From Thermococcus peptonophilus (lineage in GTDB: Archaea > Methanobacteriota_B > Thermococci > Thermococcales > Thermococcaceae): a DNA stretch of 64,000 bases. Where the stretch lies: contig NZ_CP014750.1 of NCBI RefSeq assembly GCF_001592435.1, positions 1,674,001-1,738,000 of the forward strand, in the 5' to 3' direction. Numbering within the stretch: position 1 is the first letter of the stretch; every line of letters starts with the position of its first letter. The notes beneath the pieces were generated by a model, which was not told the DNA's origin, made no database searches, and worked only from the letters and a program-made list of their open reading frames with translations. The translations under genes and the position numbers were made by a program. Positions 1-10,530 of this stretch are shown here, piece by piece.

Positions 1-854
1 CTCGGAGAAGCTTCGACCTGGAGCGGGATGTCGTACTTCTTGGCGACCTCATCGGCGAAGCGCCTGACCTTGGGGTGGATGTTCGGGCCGACCTCGTCCA
101 TAACTGGTCCGCCGCCGAGCTTTGGAACGATCTTACCCTTGTCGCCAACCTGCTTGGCGAAGGTAACGTCCATCGCTATGCCGATCTCCGGGTCTATGGT
201 GTAGGAAGCGACGCGAGCCCCCCTCAGGCCGACTTCCTCCTGGACTGAGGCAACGAAGTAGATGTCCGCCTCGTGGTTCTCAAGTGCCCTGGCAGCTTCG
301 ATCATGGCGTAGAGACAGACGCGGTCGTCGAGATAGGGAGTAGCTATCCTGTTCTCGCTGAGCTTGGTGAAGGCTGGTGCGAACTCTCCGACGGTTCCAA
401 CGCGGAAGCCCATTTCCTCCGCCTCTTCCTTGCTGTCTGCACCGACATCGACCACTATGGTGTCCCAGTCGGCGGCCTTCTTCCTGTCCTCCGGCTTCTG
501 GATGTGTGGTGGGATGTGGCCGACGACGCCGTAGCGCTCGCCCATATCGGTGAAGAACCTTATCCTCTGGGCCACGAGCGTCCTCGGGTCAACTCCTCCT
601 ATCGGGACGACGTGGAGGTAGCCCTCCTTGTCGATGTGGTTTACCATGAGACCTATCTTGTCCATGTGAGCTGCGACCATGACCTTTGGCCCGTTCCCCT
701 TCTTGTGGGCTATGACGTTGCCGAGCTTGTCAACCTTTATCTCATCCACGTAGTCCTTCAAAGCTTCTATTACCACGTTCCTTATGCCGAGGAACTCAAA
801 TCCAGAAACGCCAGGGGCTTCAACTATCTTCTTGAGCAGCTCTATGTCGACCAT
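1..854 (-). CDS. M42 family aminopeptidase (TET-type), 3' end outside window
   Basis: Reading leftwards from an ATG at 854 the protein begins [18 protein letters not shown] and stays open to base 1, so the C-terminus is missing. It shows the M42 di-metal pattern: AAHMDKIGL (His and Asp ligands), TPYLDDRVC and [10 protein letters not shown] (catalytic Glu pair). The family forms large tetrahedral cytosolic complexes that trim peptides from the N-terminus; the sequence resembles the Pyrococcus deblocking/TET aminopeptidases. An AGGAGG-like ribosome binding site lies just upstream of the ATG. The neighbouring secreted-protein gene is on the same strand with its stop at 940, leaving 85 bases for a promoter. 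Assignment to the family is firm; substrate preference cannot be read. Confidence 0.92.
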   Translation of the reverse strand, partial: MVDIELLKKIVEAPGVSGFEFLGIRNVVIEALKDYVDEIKVDKLGNVIAHKKGNGPKVMVAAHMDKIGLMVNHIDKEGYLHVVPIGGVDPRTLVAQRIRFFTDMGERYGVVGHIPPHIQKPEDRKKAADWDTIVVDVGADSKEEAEEMGFRVGTVGEFAPAFTKLSENRIATPYLDDRVCLYAMIEAARALENHEADIYFVASVQEEVGLRGARVASYTIDPEIGIAMDVTFAKQVGDKGKIVPKLGGGPVMDEVGPNIHPKVRRFADEVAKKYDIPLQVEASP

Positions 855-939
855 CTCAACCGCCTCCTTTAGATGTCCGTCTAAATGTTTTTGAATTTCT
901 TAATAAGCTTTGCTGCCCAAAAATGTATGGGGAGAAACT

Positions 940-2517
940 TCAGCCCAAAATAGCCTGGAGATAGGCCTCCTCCCCTGGTTCGAGGTCGAGCTCCCAAACT
1001 ATGCCATCCTCATTCAGCGTGGCTTTGCCCTTCGTGGTCCTAACCTCCACCGCCTTTACCGGCCTCTCAAGTTTGTAGTCCTTTAGGGGCCTGAGACGCG
1101 GTGCGCGGACTTTTATGAAGTAGTACCTGTCAAGGGTTTCCTCATGGACTGTGGGCATTGCAAGAGCATAGTAAGAGGTTGCAGCTAGCAGAATACCAGA
1201 TATTACAAGGATTAAGGCCGTTTCTGCACTAATTCCAGACTTTTTAGCGGGTTCTGAACTGGGTGGGAGATATTGGGTGGTTGTAGTGGTTGGAATAGTT
1301 GTCGTCGTGTTTGATATTTTGGGCGTAGTGGACGTTTTTGTAGGGGTGGGCGGGCTGACAGTGGTAATGATAGTCTCGGCGGGGAGATACGATGCGCTTT
1401 CAGCCTTCACAATTAGTGTCCCATAGCCGACCTTTGAAAGGTTGAAGAGTGCAAAGCCAGTGGAGTTCGTTATTCCAAAATCCTTCCCTTTGGGACCCTC
1501 CACGGTTACAGTGACGTTGGGAATCGGGTTCTTCCCATCGGTGACCTGAACTATCAGCTTCTCCCCTTCCTGGATGCTGCCTATGTGGAGGGACTTTACG
1601 ACCAGCTCCTTTGAAACGATTTTTCCATCAAGGTTCAATGTGACCCGATATACTCCAGGCGTGCTCACGGAGTATGTTACTGCACCGTTGGGGTCAGTTT
1701 TTAGTTCTACTCCGTTTACAGTGACAGTGATATCTGGAACTCCCCTTCCGGAACGGTCGTAGACAAAAACCCTGATTGCACCGTGCTCGAAGCGGATTGA
1801 GTAGTTCAGCGCCCTCCTATAGACTTCAAAATTCTTTGAAACTTCCTTGTAGACCCCGCTCATGTTCGCCCAGAGCACCACAGTGTAGTTTCCGAGCGGC
1901 AGTATTTTGAACTCCAGCTTCTTTTCCCAGGGGGAGTCGGGCTTTACATAAGTTATTGTGGTCTGGTTAATTATTGTCCTGTTCCCAACTATGTAGTATC
2001 CTACCCTCCCCGATATCACCGTGTTTGACTTTGAAGTCAGGGTAAGGTAGACTTCCACTGGCCTACCGTAGATGTATCTGTCCTGGGCCGTTATAGCCAG
2101 GTCGTAGTCGATGAGCGCCTTGACGGTGACTATAACCGGGGCCTCAAAGTACTGGTTTCCAACCCGCGCTATAACGCGGAGAAGGTACTGTCCAGGTTCT
2201 GGATTCAGAACTTTCAGAATTAGGGTGTCGTTGTAGGTGTCGTTTGGAAGAAGGGGCATCCGAATGACCTTTCCGCTGTATTGAAATCCTGTTGTGGGGC
2301 CCGTTATGTAGACTGTTATGTTGGTTATTGTTGTGTTACCCGTGTTCTTTATTGAAAATGGAATCACAAGGGTGTCGCCTGGAAGGGCAGTGAAGTAATT
2401 GTTAAGAACGGTTATCGAGAGGGAGATTCCCCCTTCATTTTCTTCAGAGGAGACTGGTTTAACACCCGTCAGGATAACCAGCAGGATTAACAGCCCCAAA
2501 ATAGGCTTTTTCTCCAA
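940..2517 (-). CDS. secreted, membrane-anchored protein with CARDB/Ig-like repeats
   Basis: The 525-residue product starts with a signal peptide (about residues 1-24), followed by several beta-sandwich segments (a CARDB-like part around 'SIKNTGNTTITNITVYI', then Ig/carboxypeptidase-regulatory-like segments such as 'DRSGRGVPDITVTVNG'), a Thr/Pro-rich linker at about 390-425, a transmembrane helix at about 432-455 and a cytoplasmic tail of about 70 residues. The start is TTG, directly after the stop codon of hjc (TAG-TTG); AGGGGGTG at the end of hjc is well placed as its ribosome binding site. It is probably a cell-surface protein of the envelope; I do not recognise a specific function. Translation is likely coupled to hjc. 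Confidence 0.72.
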   Translation of the reverse strand: MEKKPILGLLILLVILTGVKPVSSEENEGGISLSITVLNNYFTALPGDTLVIPFSIKNTGNTTITNITVYITGPTTGFQYSGKVIRMPLLPNDTYNDTLILKVLNPEPGQYLLRVIARVGNQYFEAPVIVTVKALIDYDLAITAQDRYIYGRPVEVYLTLTSKSNTVISGRVGYYIVGNRTIINQTTITYVKPDSPWEKKLEFKILPLGNYTVVLWANMSGVYKEVSKNFEVYRRALNYSIRFEHGAIRVFVYDRSGRGVPDITVTVNGVELKTDPNGAVTYSVSTPGVYRVTLNLDGKIVSKELVVKSLHIGSIQEGEKLIVQVTDGKNPIPNVTVTVEGPKGKDFGITNSTGFALFNLSKVGYGTLIVKAESASYLPAETIITTVSPPTPTKTSTTPKISNTTTTIPTTTTTQYLPPSSEPAKKSGISAETALILVISGILLAATSYYALAMPTVHEETLDRYYFIKVRAPRLRPLKDYKLERPVKAVEVRTTKGKATLNEDGIVWELDLEPGEEAYLQAILG

Positions 2518-2904
2518 CTACAGCACCCCCTCAAGGGTTCTCTGTTTTCCCAAAAGCCCATCGAGTGTCATGAAGGGTATTTCGAGGTCGATTTTATAGC
2601 TCTTCTCCCCGTGCTCCAATTTATCCGGGTCATAAAAGCGCCATCCAACGTTCACGAATTTGACCGCGAGTACGGGCCTTCCGCCAAAACGCCCCGCAAA
2701 CTCAACAAGCTTTTCAACGTCCTCGATGGGAAGGTAAAGTTTTCTGCTTCTCGTGCTCTTGACCTCTATGCAGAGGTACTCCTTCCCATTTCCGGCCACC
2801 AGGTCTATTTTGTGACTCCCCGCTGAGCGGAGGACTGCGAATCCCTTACTCTCGAGAAGCTTTGCAAGCTCCCTCTCCGCACTGGCGCCGCGTCTGTACC
2901 TCAT
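2518..2904 (-). CDS. hjc: Holliday junction resolvase Hjc
   Basis: 128 residues, the usual Hjc length. The archaeal resolvase nuclease core is visible: [15 protein letters not shown] at the N-terminus (Glu of the active site), [15 protein letters not shown] (Asp) and [11 protein letters not shown] (E-x-K), i.e. the PD-(D/E)XK fold, followed by the conserved [12 protein letters not shown] and the C-terminal [10 protein letters not shown] that resembles the PCNA-interacting tail of Pyrococcus Hjc. It cuts four-way junctions symmetrically during homologous recombination and fork repair. ATG at 2904 is preceded by GAGGGTG. It is the first gene of a two-gene unit with the TTG-started secreted protein. 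Confidence 0.93.
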   Translation of the reverse strand: MRYRRGASAERELAKLLESKGFAVLRSAGSHKIDLVAGNGKEYLCIEVKSTRSRKLYLPIEDVEKLVEFAGRFGGRPVLAVKFVNVGWRFYDPDKLEHGEKSYKIDLEIPFMTLDGLLGKQRTLEGVL

Positions 2905-2974
2905 TGCGCACCCTCACAGATATTCTCTGGTTACATTTATAAGCTCTCCCCGGGAGGATAACTCGGTGATACTC

Positions 2975-3496
2975 ATGCCGGTTTACGAGATAGAGGGTAA
3001 AAAGCCCAAGATACACCCGACCGCTTTTATTGATGAAACAGCCTCAATAATCGGGGACGTCGTTCTTGAGGAGAAAACGAGTGTCTGGCCCTCAGCAGTT
3101 CTCCGCGGTGACATAGAGCAGATTTACATCGGCTGCTGCTCCAACGTCCAGGACAACGTCAGCATTCACACCTCTCACGGCCTTCCGACGAAGATAGGGA
3201 AGTACGTTACCATCGGCCACAACGCCGTCGTTCACGGTGCCACCGTTGACGACTACACGATAATTGGCATGGGCGCGATAATCCTCGACGGTGCGAAGAT
3301 TGGAAAGCACGTCATAATCGGTGCAGGCGCTCTCGTCCCGCCGGGCAAGGAGATACCCGACTACAGCCTCGTCGTCGGCGTCCCTGGAAAGGTCGTCAGG
3401 CAGCTCAGCGAGGAGGAAATTGAGTGGACCAAGAAGAACGCCGAAATCTACATGGAGCTCGCTGAGAAGCACCTCAAGAGGGAGAAGATAGAGTGA
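2975..3496 (+). CDS. gamma carbonic anhydrase family protein
   Basis: Left-handed beta-helix protein with hexapeptide repeats, 173 residues from the ATG at 2975. The three zinc-site histidines sit in VSIHTSHG (H65) and TIGHNAVVHG (H82, H87), the standard gamma-class pattern seen in Methanosarcina Cam and Pyrococcus Cap. Expected role: reversible CO2 hydration as a cytosolic trimer, though many family members are untested. A GTG at 2966 in frame could also start it (GGGAGG lies 8 bases before it), but homologues start with M-x-x-YEI and GGTGAT precedes the ATG at 2975. Its stop overlaps the GTG codon that could start the next gene. Confidence 0.88.
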   Translation: MPVYEIEGKKPKIHPTAFIDETASIIGDVVLEEKTSVWPSAVLRGDIEQIYIGCCSNVQDNVSIHTSHGLPTKIGKYVTIGHNAVVHGATVDDYTIIGMGAIILDGAKIGKHVIIGAGALVPPGKEIPDYSLVVGVPGKVVRQLSEEEIEWTKKNAEIYMELAEKHLKREKIE

Positions 3497-3501
3497 GGAC
3501 A

Positions 3502-4296
3502 ATGCTCTACCGGATGGTTTCCCACATCCCTCACATTATTTTTAAGCCAGTCTATGACGTTTATGAAAGCTACCTCCTAGAGAAGGTTAAATCCGGGAAT
3601 ATCCCAAAGCACGTTGCCATAATAATGGACGGCAACAGGAGATGGGCCAGGAAACTCGAAAAGCCCCCCTGGTACGGCCATCTGTTTGGCTCAAAGAAGC
3701 TCGAGGAAATTCTCGAGTGGTGCAGGGAGCTTGGGATAAGGACGCTCACTGTCTATGCCTTCTCAACCGAGAACTTCAAGCGCCCGAAGGCGGAAGTGGA
3801 TGCCCTCATGAACCTCTTTGAGGAGAAGTTTAAGGAGCTCGTTCGGGACGAGAGGGTTCACCGCTACGGCATCAGGGTGAACGTCCTCGGCAGGAAGGAC
3901 ATGCTTCCCGAAAACGTGAGAAAGGCCGCCGAAGAGGCAGAGAAAGCAACGAGAAAGTACTCGAACTACACCCTAAACATAGCCCTCGCCTACGGTGGCA
4001 GAAGCGAGATAACGGATGCCGTTAGGGATATAGTTAAGGATGCCCTTGAGGGAAAGATTAAGCCGGAGGACATCGATGAGGAGACAATAAAACGCTACCT
4101 TTACTATCCCAACATGCCCGACCCCGACATCGTCATCAGGACTGGGGGAGAGGTGAGAATAAGCAACTTCCTCCTCTATCAGATTGCCTACAGCGAGCTC
4201 TTCTTCGTTGATGTGTACTTCCCCGAGTTCAGGAAGATAGACTTCCTCAGGATAATCCGCGAGTTCCAGAAGAGACAGCGGCGCTTTGGAAGGTAG
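3502..4296 (+). CDS. uppS: cis-prenyltransferase (undecaprenyl/polyprenyl diphosphate synthase)
   Basis: A 264-residue UppS/DHDDS-family enzyme. Signatures in order: AIIMDGNRRWAR (catalytic Asp, diphosphate binding), GHLFGSKKLEEILEWC, TVYAFSTENFKRP, and DPDIVIRTGGEVRISNFLLYQ followed by SELFFVDVYFPEF. It condenses IPP onto an allylic diphosphate in cis geometry, making the dolichol-type carrier used for glycosylation of surface proteins. An in-frame GTG at 3493 overlaps the upstream stop (GTGA) and would add three residues; I prefer ATG 3502 because relatives start MLYR. It is co-directional with the carbonic anhydrase gene and likely co-transcribed. A T-rich run just after the stop may terminate it. 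Confidence 0.93.
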   Translation: MLYRMVSHIPHIIFKPVYDVYESYLLEKVKSGNIPKHVAIIMDGNRRWARKLEKPPWYGHLFGSKKLEEILEWCRELGIRTLTVYAFSTENFKRPKAEVDALMNLFEEKFKELVRDERVHRYGIRVNVLGRKDMLPENVRKAAEEAEKATRKYSNYTLNIALAYGGRSEITDAVRDIVKDALEGKIKPEDIDEETIKRYLYYPNMPDPDIVIRTGGEVRISNFLLYQIAYSELFFVDVYFPEFRKIDFLRIIREFQKRQRRFGR

Positions 4297-4316
4297 TTTT
4301 TAAATTTTTCTGCTAA

Positions 4317-5033
<717 letters not shown>

Positions 5034-5035
5034 TG

Positions 5036-5800
5036 ATGGTTGAGGCAATACTTGATCTCTTCCATTCGAAAACGCTGTCGGGTTCAGTAATAGCAGTGAT
5101 ATACGACACCTATTCCTCGGCATGGCAGATTCCATTTCTTCTTTTGAGGGATTCCCTCGGGAAAGGGTACTTTCCCGTAATCTCGAACTACAGCGTCTCT
5201 TTCAACAGCCTTATCCACAGGGGGAGGAGTGTGGGTCTAGACTTGAAGACCGAGCTGGATGAGGGAAGAATGGCGGTTGTTGACGTTTTTGGTTCCAGGT
5301 ATTCGCCAGTCCATGCTAACATTCCTGGAGTTTTCTACTTGGATAAGGTTGAGCCCGAGACGATAAACCCGAAGATAGACATTATCTACTCCCAACTGCG
5401 GGAAGAGCTCGGAGAGGACACAAAACTCTTTAGACTGATATATACCCTGGATGGGGTCTCCATAATGTTTGGGGAGGAGAAAACAATAAAACTCCTAAAC
5501 CAGACGATAGCCGAGAAAAGTGTCAAATGTCCTGAATCAGTTCTCCTCATAGCCCTCAACTCCGACGTCGTCAGCAAGAGATCCGTTGCGTGGACGGTCA
5601 ACCTGAGCGACTACGCCCTTCTGGCCAGGTCCAGGGTTACAGAGGAGGGCGTGAAGGAGCTCCTATACCCGCTGAAGTCAACTTCCGTTGACTTTGAGCC
5701 CAAAGTTTACTCCCTTGAGGTCAGAAAAGGAGAAGAGAGGATACACCTCGAAAAGCTCTCAACCCCTGAACTTCGGCCTCCTGCTGAGGAGCAGCGGTAG
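5036..5800 (+). CDS. RecA/KaiC-like fold protein without P-loop, unknown function
   Basis: 254 residues. The layout resembles RAD55/KaiC-type ATPases: an N-terminal '[20 protein letters not shown]' where the Walker A strand-loop-helix would be, but with no GxxGxGK[ST]; then a segment on a named region of DNA-like 'FPVISNYSV', and a hydrophobic strand ending in Asp, 'RMAVVDVFG', in the Walker B place. So the fold is inferred, while nucleotide binding looks lost. GGAGGGG sits 5 bases before ATG 5036; ATG 5033 or GTG 5030 are possible. It directly overlaps the TIP26 gene end, and its last 42 bases overlap the convergent thrS gene. Function unknown; the operon suggests a link with transcription control. 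Confidence 0.7.
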   Translation: MVEAILDLFHSKTLSGSVIAVIYDTYSSAWQIPFLLLRDSLGKGYFPVISNYSVSFNSLIHRGRSVGLDLKTELDEGRMAVVDVFGSRYSPVHANIPGVFYLDKVEPETINPKIDIIYSQLREELGEDTKLFRLIYTLDGVSIMFGEEKTIKLLNQTIAEKSVKCPESVLLIALNSDVVSKRSVAWTVNLSDYALLARSRVTEEGVKELLYPLKSTSVDFEPKVYSLEVRKGEERIHLEKLSTPELRPPAEEQR

Positions 5801-7639
5801 GGGCCTCGGCTTGTACGGGAATCCCTCTGTCTGCCTCTTTATCTCCTTGATCAGGTCTTCGAGCTGCATCTCAATCTGCTTTCCATCGCTTCTCCTCCGG
5901 ACGGTAACGGTGTTCTGTTCCTTCTCGTTCCTTCCAACGACGACGATGTACGGAATCCACTCCTTCTCCGCCTTCCTGATCTTCTTGTTGAGCCTGTCGC
6001 CTGTGTCATCAACGTCAACCCTTATCTTAGCGCCCTCAAGCTTTCCAGCAACGTAGAGCGCATAATCCATTACCTCGTCGCTGACAGGGATGACCCTGAC
6101 CTGTATCGGGCTGAGCCAGAGCGGGTACATCGGCTTTATTCCCTTCGCCTGGAGCTTGGCCTGCTTCTCGAGGATAGCATACATGACCCTCTCGATTGCA
6201 CCGCTCGGAGAGCAGTGCAGTATGAGCGGGGTTCTCTCCTTGCCCTCCTCATCGTAGTAGGTTATTCCAAAGCGCTCCGCATTTTCCACGTCGATCTGGA
6301 CTGTGCTGAGAGCGGCCGCCTTGTCGAGGTTGTCAACGAAGTTGAACTCGAACTTGAGGATGAAGTAGAAGAACCTCTGGTCCCACATCTCAATGAGGAC
6401 GGGCTTTCCGATGATCTTCGCCAGCTCGACGATGAAGTCCCTGTTCTGCTCCCAGAAGTCGCGCGTGAACCTTATGGCAACCTCATAGTCATCTGGAGTA
6501 AGTCCAACTCCCTTGAGGACTTCCATGCTGAGCTTGTACTGCTTCTTGAACTCGTCCATCGCCTGCTGGAGATCCCTCGCTACCGTGTGCATATCCGGCA
6601 TCGTGAAAGCCCTGAGCCTTCTAAGGCCAGAAAGCTCACCGCTCTTCTCGCGCCTGAAGGAGTACCTTGTAAGCTCGTACATCCTCAGCGGGAGGTTGCG
6701 GTAGCTTATGGTGGCGTCCTTCTTTATGAGGAACTGGCCGAAGCATGCCGCGAACCTGAGGAAGAACTTCTTATCGCCGCTCTTGACTACGTACTGCCTG
6801 GCAGGGAAGCGGTTCAGGTACTTCTCAAGCGCTGGGTGCTCGAAGTCGTACATGATGGGTGTCTCGACTTCCATAGCTCCATACTCGATGACCTTCTCGG
6901 TGACGTACTGTTCCAGGAGAGACTTGATGAGCCTGCCCTTTGGATAGTAGCGGAGGTTTCCGGCGTCGCTTCCCGGCTCGTAGTCAACGAGCTCCTGCTC
7001 AAGCATGAGCCTGACGTGGGGCGGCTCCCTATCCGCGACCCTGTTCTTGGCTATCTCGTAGTTCACGAACTTCTTCAGGTTCTCGTGACTGGTAAAATCG
7101 AACTTGTCAACGTCAATCAGCTCGCCTTCGGGCGTGAGGATGTACCAGTAGCTCTTGAGCTCTTTCTCCTCCTTTTCGAGGGCGATGTTGCGCTCCTCCT
7201 TGGAGACGGCTTCTTCCGGGACTATCGTCCTGCTGAGCTCAGCCAGCGGGTGGCCCTTACAGCTTAACTTGAAGGCCTTGTAGTATCCGAAGGGGGCGCG
7301 CTTTACCTCAAAGCCTCTCTCCTTCAGCTTCTCCTCAATCTTGCGGAGAACTTCGAGGGCAACGTCGGGCTTGGCAAGCTCACTGCTGAGGTGGGCGAAG
7401 GGGTAAACGAATATCCTTTCAGCCTTAACCTGGGAAGCGACGTCCTCTATCTCCTTAACGGCCTTCTCGACAACTTCGTCGGGGTTTGTCTCATCAACCT
7501 TCTCAACGCTGATAAAGACCGCCAGAACCTCGTCGAGCCTTCCCTTCTTCTGCTCGTCGCTTATAGGTTCGGGGTTCTTCAGGGCCTTGTCTTTGACCTC
7601 GTACTCGAGGTAGTCCGAGTGTATCAGAAGCATTCTCAT
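5759..7639 (-). CDS. thrS: threonyl-tRNA synthetase, archaeal type
   Basis: 626 residues from ATG 7639 ([15 protein letters not shown]), the start seen in Pyrococcus; GGTGGT lies just upstream. The N-terminal ~140 residues are the archaeal D-aminoacyl-tRNA-deacylase-like editing domain, which removes mischarged serine. The class II catalytic core follows: RFAACFGQF (zinc Cys), [25 protein letters not shown] (motif 2 and zinc His), [18 protein letters not shown] (zinc His and motif 3), then an anticodon-binding domain ([24 protein letters not shown]). An upstream in-frame ATG at 7660 would add a tryptophan-rich heptapeptide and has no ribosome binding site. The 3' end overlaps the convergent RecA-like gene by 42 bases. 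Confidence 0.97.
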   Translation of the reverse strand: MRMLLIHSDYLEYEVKDKALKNPEPISDEQKKGRLDEVLAVFISVEKVDETNPDEVVEKAVKEIEDVASQVKAERIFVYPFAHLSSELAKPDVALEVLRKIEEKLKERGFEVKRAPFGYYKAFKLSCKGHPLAELSRTIVPEEAVSKEERNIALEKEEKELKSYWYILTPEGELIDVDKFDFTSHENLKKFVNYEIAKNRVADREPPHVRLMLEQELVDYEPGSDAGNLRYYPKGRLIKSLLEQYVTEKVIEYGAMEVETPIMYDFEHPALEKYLNRFPARQYVVKSGDKKFFLRFAACFGQFLIKKDATISYRNLPLRMYELTRYSFRREKSGELSGLRRLRAFTMPDMHTVARDLQQAMDEFKKQYKLSMEVLKGVGLTPDDYEVAIRFTRDFWEQNRDFIVELAKIIGKPVLIEMWDQRFFYFILKFEFNFVDNLDKAAALSTVQIDVENAERFGITYYDEEGKERTPLILHCSPSGAIERVMYAILEKQAKLQAKGIKPMYPLWLSPIQVRVIPVSDEVMDYALYVAGKLEGAKIRVDVDDTGDRLNKKIRKAEKEWIPYIVVVGRNEKEQNTVTVRRRSDGKQIEMQLEDLIKEIKRQTEGFPYKPRPLPLLLSRRPKFRG

Positions 7640-7737
7640 TCTTAACCACCACCAAGACATCGTCGGCAGATTACTAAAAGTTTTCCCAAAGGGAAGGCTT
7701 AAAAAATCCTCGCTGGAAACTTTTCGGAGGTGAGAGG

Positions 7738-8334
7738 ATGGATGAGAAAAAGACCGTGAAGAACGGTGACCTCGTACTGCCTGGGGATTACCTTGGTGTC
7801 ATAGAGGAGTTCCTTCCGGGAGAGGGTGTCAGAGAGGAGAACGGTGAGCTTTACGCTACCAGAGCCGGTAAAGTAAGGATAGACCCCGAAAAAATGGAGA
7901 TAAGCGTTGAACCCGTAACCGACGTCCCGCCGCTTCCCAGGGTTGGAGACGTGGTTATAGGTAGGGTCGTTGAGGTGAAGCCTCAGGCCGTAATAGTTCA
8001 GATCATCGGCATTGAAGGCAGGGAGAACGACAGGGAGATAGCAACTTCAAAGCTGGCCGGGATACACATCTCCGAGGTGAAGGGAGGCTTCGTTGAGGAT
8101 ATTACAAAGGAATTCAAGATTGGGGACGTGATAAGAGCGAGGGTAATAGCCAACGAGAAGAGTCCGATACAGCTAAGCACGAATGGATCCGACCTCGGTG
8201 TCGTCTACGCCCTCTGTTCCCGCTGCAGGACGCCGCTGATAAGGCGCGGTGATAAGCTTATCTGCCCGCGCTGTGGGAACGTCGAGACTAGAAAGCTGTC
8301 ATCACTGTATAGAAAGCTGAAGGTGTCTTTATGA
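7738..8334 (+). CDS. csl4: exosome complex RNA-binding subunit Csl4
   Basis: 198 residues: an N-terminal beta domain ([16 protein letters not shown]), an S1 RNA-binding domain ([22 protein letters not shown]) and a C-terminal zinc ribbon ([21 protein letters not shown]). Csl4 caps the archaeal exosome ring and helps recruit RNA and DnaG for 3'-5' degradation and polyadenylation. GGAGGTGAG precedes the ATG and a TATA-like cttaaaaaat is about 35 bases upstream. It is the first gene of a four-gene operon (csl4, DUF2067, rpoL, RNase III-like), each overlapping the next. Confidence 0.95.
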   Translation: MDEKKTVKNGDLVLPGDYLGVIEEFLPGEGVREENGELYATRAGKVRIDPEKMEISVEPVTDVPPLPRVGDVVIGRVVEVKPQAVIVQIIGIEGRENDREIATSKLAGIHISEVKGGFVEDITKEFKIGDVIRARVIANEKSPIQLSTNGSDLGVVYALCSRCRTPLIRRGDKLICPRCGNVETRKLSSLYRKLKVSL

Positions 8335-8960
8335 GGGCCAAGAGAGTTATAACAATCCACGTTAGGGACGACAGGGAGAAGGAGGAGTTCATGAGGGAGC
8401 TCCAGAGGCTCCGTCTTCCAGCGTTCATCTACGTTCACGGTAAGCTGGACTCGCTCAAGATAAACGTCCAGGGCACTAAGGACGAGATTAGAGATGCCAT
8501 TCAGAAGATACGGGAAATCCACACGAGAGTTAGGGCAAAGCTCTATCCCGACAGAAGGGGTCTCTACCGCTACAAGGTGGACGACCTGCTCCGGGAAGCT
8601 GGAACCAGCGTTTCGACTCCGATAATCGTTAAAACCCTTGAACTCGTGGGAGAGAAGGTTGAGCTAAGAGACGACGAGATTGTTACATCAATGCCCTGGG
8701 AGGAAGCTGTGGAAGTAACTTCCCGCCTCGGGGAGGCTTTGGCGGAAATAGCCCTTCAGACGACCAGGCAGATAAGGGAGGTTGCCCTGCCCGTTGCAAT
8801 AGCCTACGACCTTGACCCGGAGGAAGTCCTTGAGAGGCTCGTTGAGCTGGGTCTGGCCGAGTGGAAGGAAGATAAGTTTAAATACGAACTCGTGAAGAAC
8901 AAGGAGCAGGCGCTGGAAGAGTTGTTGAAAGCCCTTGAAGGTGATGCGGATGAGGATTGA
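8331..8960 (+). CDS. DUF2067 family protein
   Basis: 209 residues, starting with ATG in an ATGA overlap with csl4. It begins with a KH-like or ferredoxin-like alpha/beta stretch ([18 protein letters not shown]) and continues with a helix-turn-helix-like portion ([25 protein letters not shown]). I identify it with the archaeal DUF2067 family, whose role is not established. The consistent place between an exosome subunit and an RNA polymerase subunit suggests RNA metabolism or transcription. Its last 11 bases overlap rpoL. Confidence 0.75.
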   Translation: MRAKRVITIHVRDDREKEEFMRELQRLRLPAFIYVHGKLDSLKINVQGTKDEIRDAIQKIREIHTRVRAKLYPDRRGLYRYKVDDLLREAGTSVSTPIIVKTLELVGEKVELRDDEIVTSMPWEEAVEVTSRLGEALAEIALQTTRQIREVALPVAIAYDLDPEEVLERLVELGLAEWKEDKFKYELVKNKEQALEELLKALEGDADED

Positions 8961-9234
8961 GATCATAAGGCGTGAAGGGAACCTCCTTGAGTTCTATCTT
9001 GAGGGAGAGGACCACACCTTTGCCAACCTGCTCACTGAAACCCTCCACGAGAACGAGCACGTGACGTTTGCTGGATATGCCATCGAGCATCCGATAACGA
9101 TGGCCAGGAAGCCGCGCTTTAAGGTCGTTACCGACGGAAAAATAACCCCCGAGAAGGCCCTCGAAGAGGCGGCGCAGAAGATATTCGACAGGGCCAGAGA
9201 AGTCCTTGAGGCCTGGAAAGCAGCCATAGAGTGA
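8950..9234 (+). CDS. rpoL: DNA-directed RNA polymerase subunit L (Rpo11)
   Basis: 94 residues with the Rpb11/RpoL signature [31 protein letters not shown], the alpha-like dimerisation domain that pairs with subunit D to start polymerase assembly. The ATG at 8950 ([15 protein letters not shown]) has GGTGAT four bases before it and matches other Thermococcales; two upstream Met codons in frame (8935, 8944) fall inside the preceding gene and are less likely. It sits third in the csl4 operon. Confidence 0.96.
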   Translation: MRIEIIRREGNLLEFYLEGEDHTFANLLTETLHENEHVTFAGYAIEHPITMARKPRFKVVTDGKITPEKALEEAAQKIFDRAREVLEAWKAAIE

Positions 9235-9635
9235 TGGAGTTGATCTCCTACACGAGGGACTTCACCGATAAGGGGCTCGCCAAGCTCGGCGACTCCCTCA
9301 TCAACCTCGTCTTTTCTCTTGCCTTAAGTGAGTACCTTGGCAGACCCACGGGGGAGAGGGTTCCAAACGCATCTCTCGCCATCGCACTTGAGATGGCTGG
9401 GCTTAGGCACATCATACCCCCCAGAACGGACAAACACGGCAAGGGGGACATAGCCGAGGCCCTCTTTGCCTACGCCTGGCTGGAGAAGAAGATAACAATC
9501 GAGGAGGCAGTTGAGATACTCAGTCAGAACCTCAATGATGACGTCACACACTTCACGAGAAAGAAGGAGACAATAGGAAAGGCCTTTGCCGTTCTGTACG
9601 AGGAGATAGGAAAGAGGCTTGGACTCAAAGACTGA
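9234..9635 (+). CDS. RNase III-like domain protein
   Basis: 133 residues. Two stretches recall the RNase III fold: [21 protein letters not shown] (like the F-LGD signature) and [18 protein letters not shown] (like the D-x-x-EA-x-x-A second acidic motif). There is no double-stranded RNA-binding domain. It may be a mini-RNase III-like nuclease acting in RNA maturation; that is an inference from fold and from the exosome/RNA polymerase operon it ends. The ATG overlaps the rpoL stop (ATGA); GTG 9231 is an alternative. Its last 11 bases overlap the convergent isomerase-like gene. Confidence 0.72.
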   Translation: MELISYTRDFTDKGLAKLGDSLINLVFSLALSEYLGRPTGERVPNASLAIALEMAGLRHIIPPRTDKHGKGDIAEALFAYAWLEKKITIEEAVEILSQNLNDDVTHFTRKKETIGKAFAVLYEEIGKRLGLKD

Positions 9636-10431
9636 GGAGCAGGTCTATAAGGCCCTGCTTCGTCGGTATTTTCTGGAACTTCTCGGGGTCTTTGACCTTG
9701 AGGAGTATCGGCACGTCGCCGAAGAGCTTCAGAACCTTTCCGAAGGGTATCTTGCCCTCTCCCGGGAGGAGGTGGAGGTCGCCAACTCCGTATGCTAGGG
9801 CATCCTCTGGCTCGACCTGCGGGAAGAGCTTTCCGAAGTTGTCGTGCACCATGAGGATTACCGTCTTGTCCGTTCCGAGCTTTACGTCGTCGAGGAGCTT
9901 CTCCTCGTTGCCCTGGGCGCTCAGGAAGGCGTGGGCAACATCAAGGGCGAAGCCGACGTTGTCCCTGTCCACGTTGTCCACGACGTAGAGCGTGTCCTTG
10001 ACGCTGAAGGTGTTCTCAAGGGCTATCTTGATGTCGAAGGGCTTCAGCATGTCGGCGAGGCTCTGGATGGCTTCTATTTCGAGGTCCAGCCTTCCTGTCT
10101 TTCCGCTCTGCATGACTATGACCTTTGCACCGAGCTTTATGGCAACGTCGGCGACGGCCCTCGCCACCCTGAAGTGCCTGCTGTGGTAGACGTGGTCCCT
10201 CAGGTTCATTGAGGTCGGCATTCTGAGGATATAGTTTATCCCCACACCCTTGAGAGTGGTTTCAAGGCTGCGGAGGTTCTTCTCAACCACAACACCGTTC
10301 TTTATCAGGCCCAGAGTGTGGGGGAACAGTGAAACGAAGTCGTAGTCCTTGATTTTGATTTCCGCTAGAATTGATGCGAGGCTCTTGTCCTTTGTGATGA
10401 AATGTGGATAGATCGTTACTCCTATCTCCAC
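9625..10431 (-). CDS. sugar phosphate isomerase/epimerase-like TIM-barrel protein
   Basis: 268 residues of the xylose isomerase/endonuclease IV superfamily. Metal-site candidates are KIALENTFS (Glu), [13 protein letters not shown] (Asp, His), LMVHDNFG (His, Asp) and the late [11 protein letters not shown] loop (Glu). The substrate cannot be told. GGTGAT lies four bases before a GTG at 10431, which I take as the start; GTG 10440 is part of that same GGTGAT and is unlikely. It stands alone on its strand, tail to tail with the RNase III-like gene and divergent from sppA. Confidence 0.78.
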   Translation of the reverse strand: MEIGVTIYPHFITKDKSLASILAEIKIKDYDFVSLFPHTLGLIKNGVVVEKNLRSLETTLKGVGINYILRMPTSMNLRDHVYHSRHFRVARAVADVAIKLGAKVIVMQSGKTGRLDLEIEAIQSLADMLKPFDIKIALENTFSVKDTLYVVDNVDRDNVGFALDVAHAFLSAQGNEEKLLDDVKLGTDKTVILMVHDNFGKLFPQVEPEDALAYGVGDLHLLPGEGKIPFGKVLKLFGDVPILLKVKDPEKFQKIPTKQGLIDLLLSL

Positions 10432-10530
10432 GGATATCACCTACCTTTGAAGTCACCTGAGGAATATAAAAGTTTGTCCGTCCTGGGACAGGTTTAAAAG
10501 TTCACGCGCGCACAACTGGAGGGTGAGAAA

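Noticed and set aside
6215-7267. 350-codon open frame on the plus strand opposite thrS
   Set aside because: Antisense shadow of a strongly conserved synthetase gene; no ribosome binding site and no recognisable protein.
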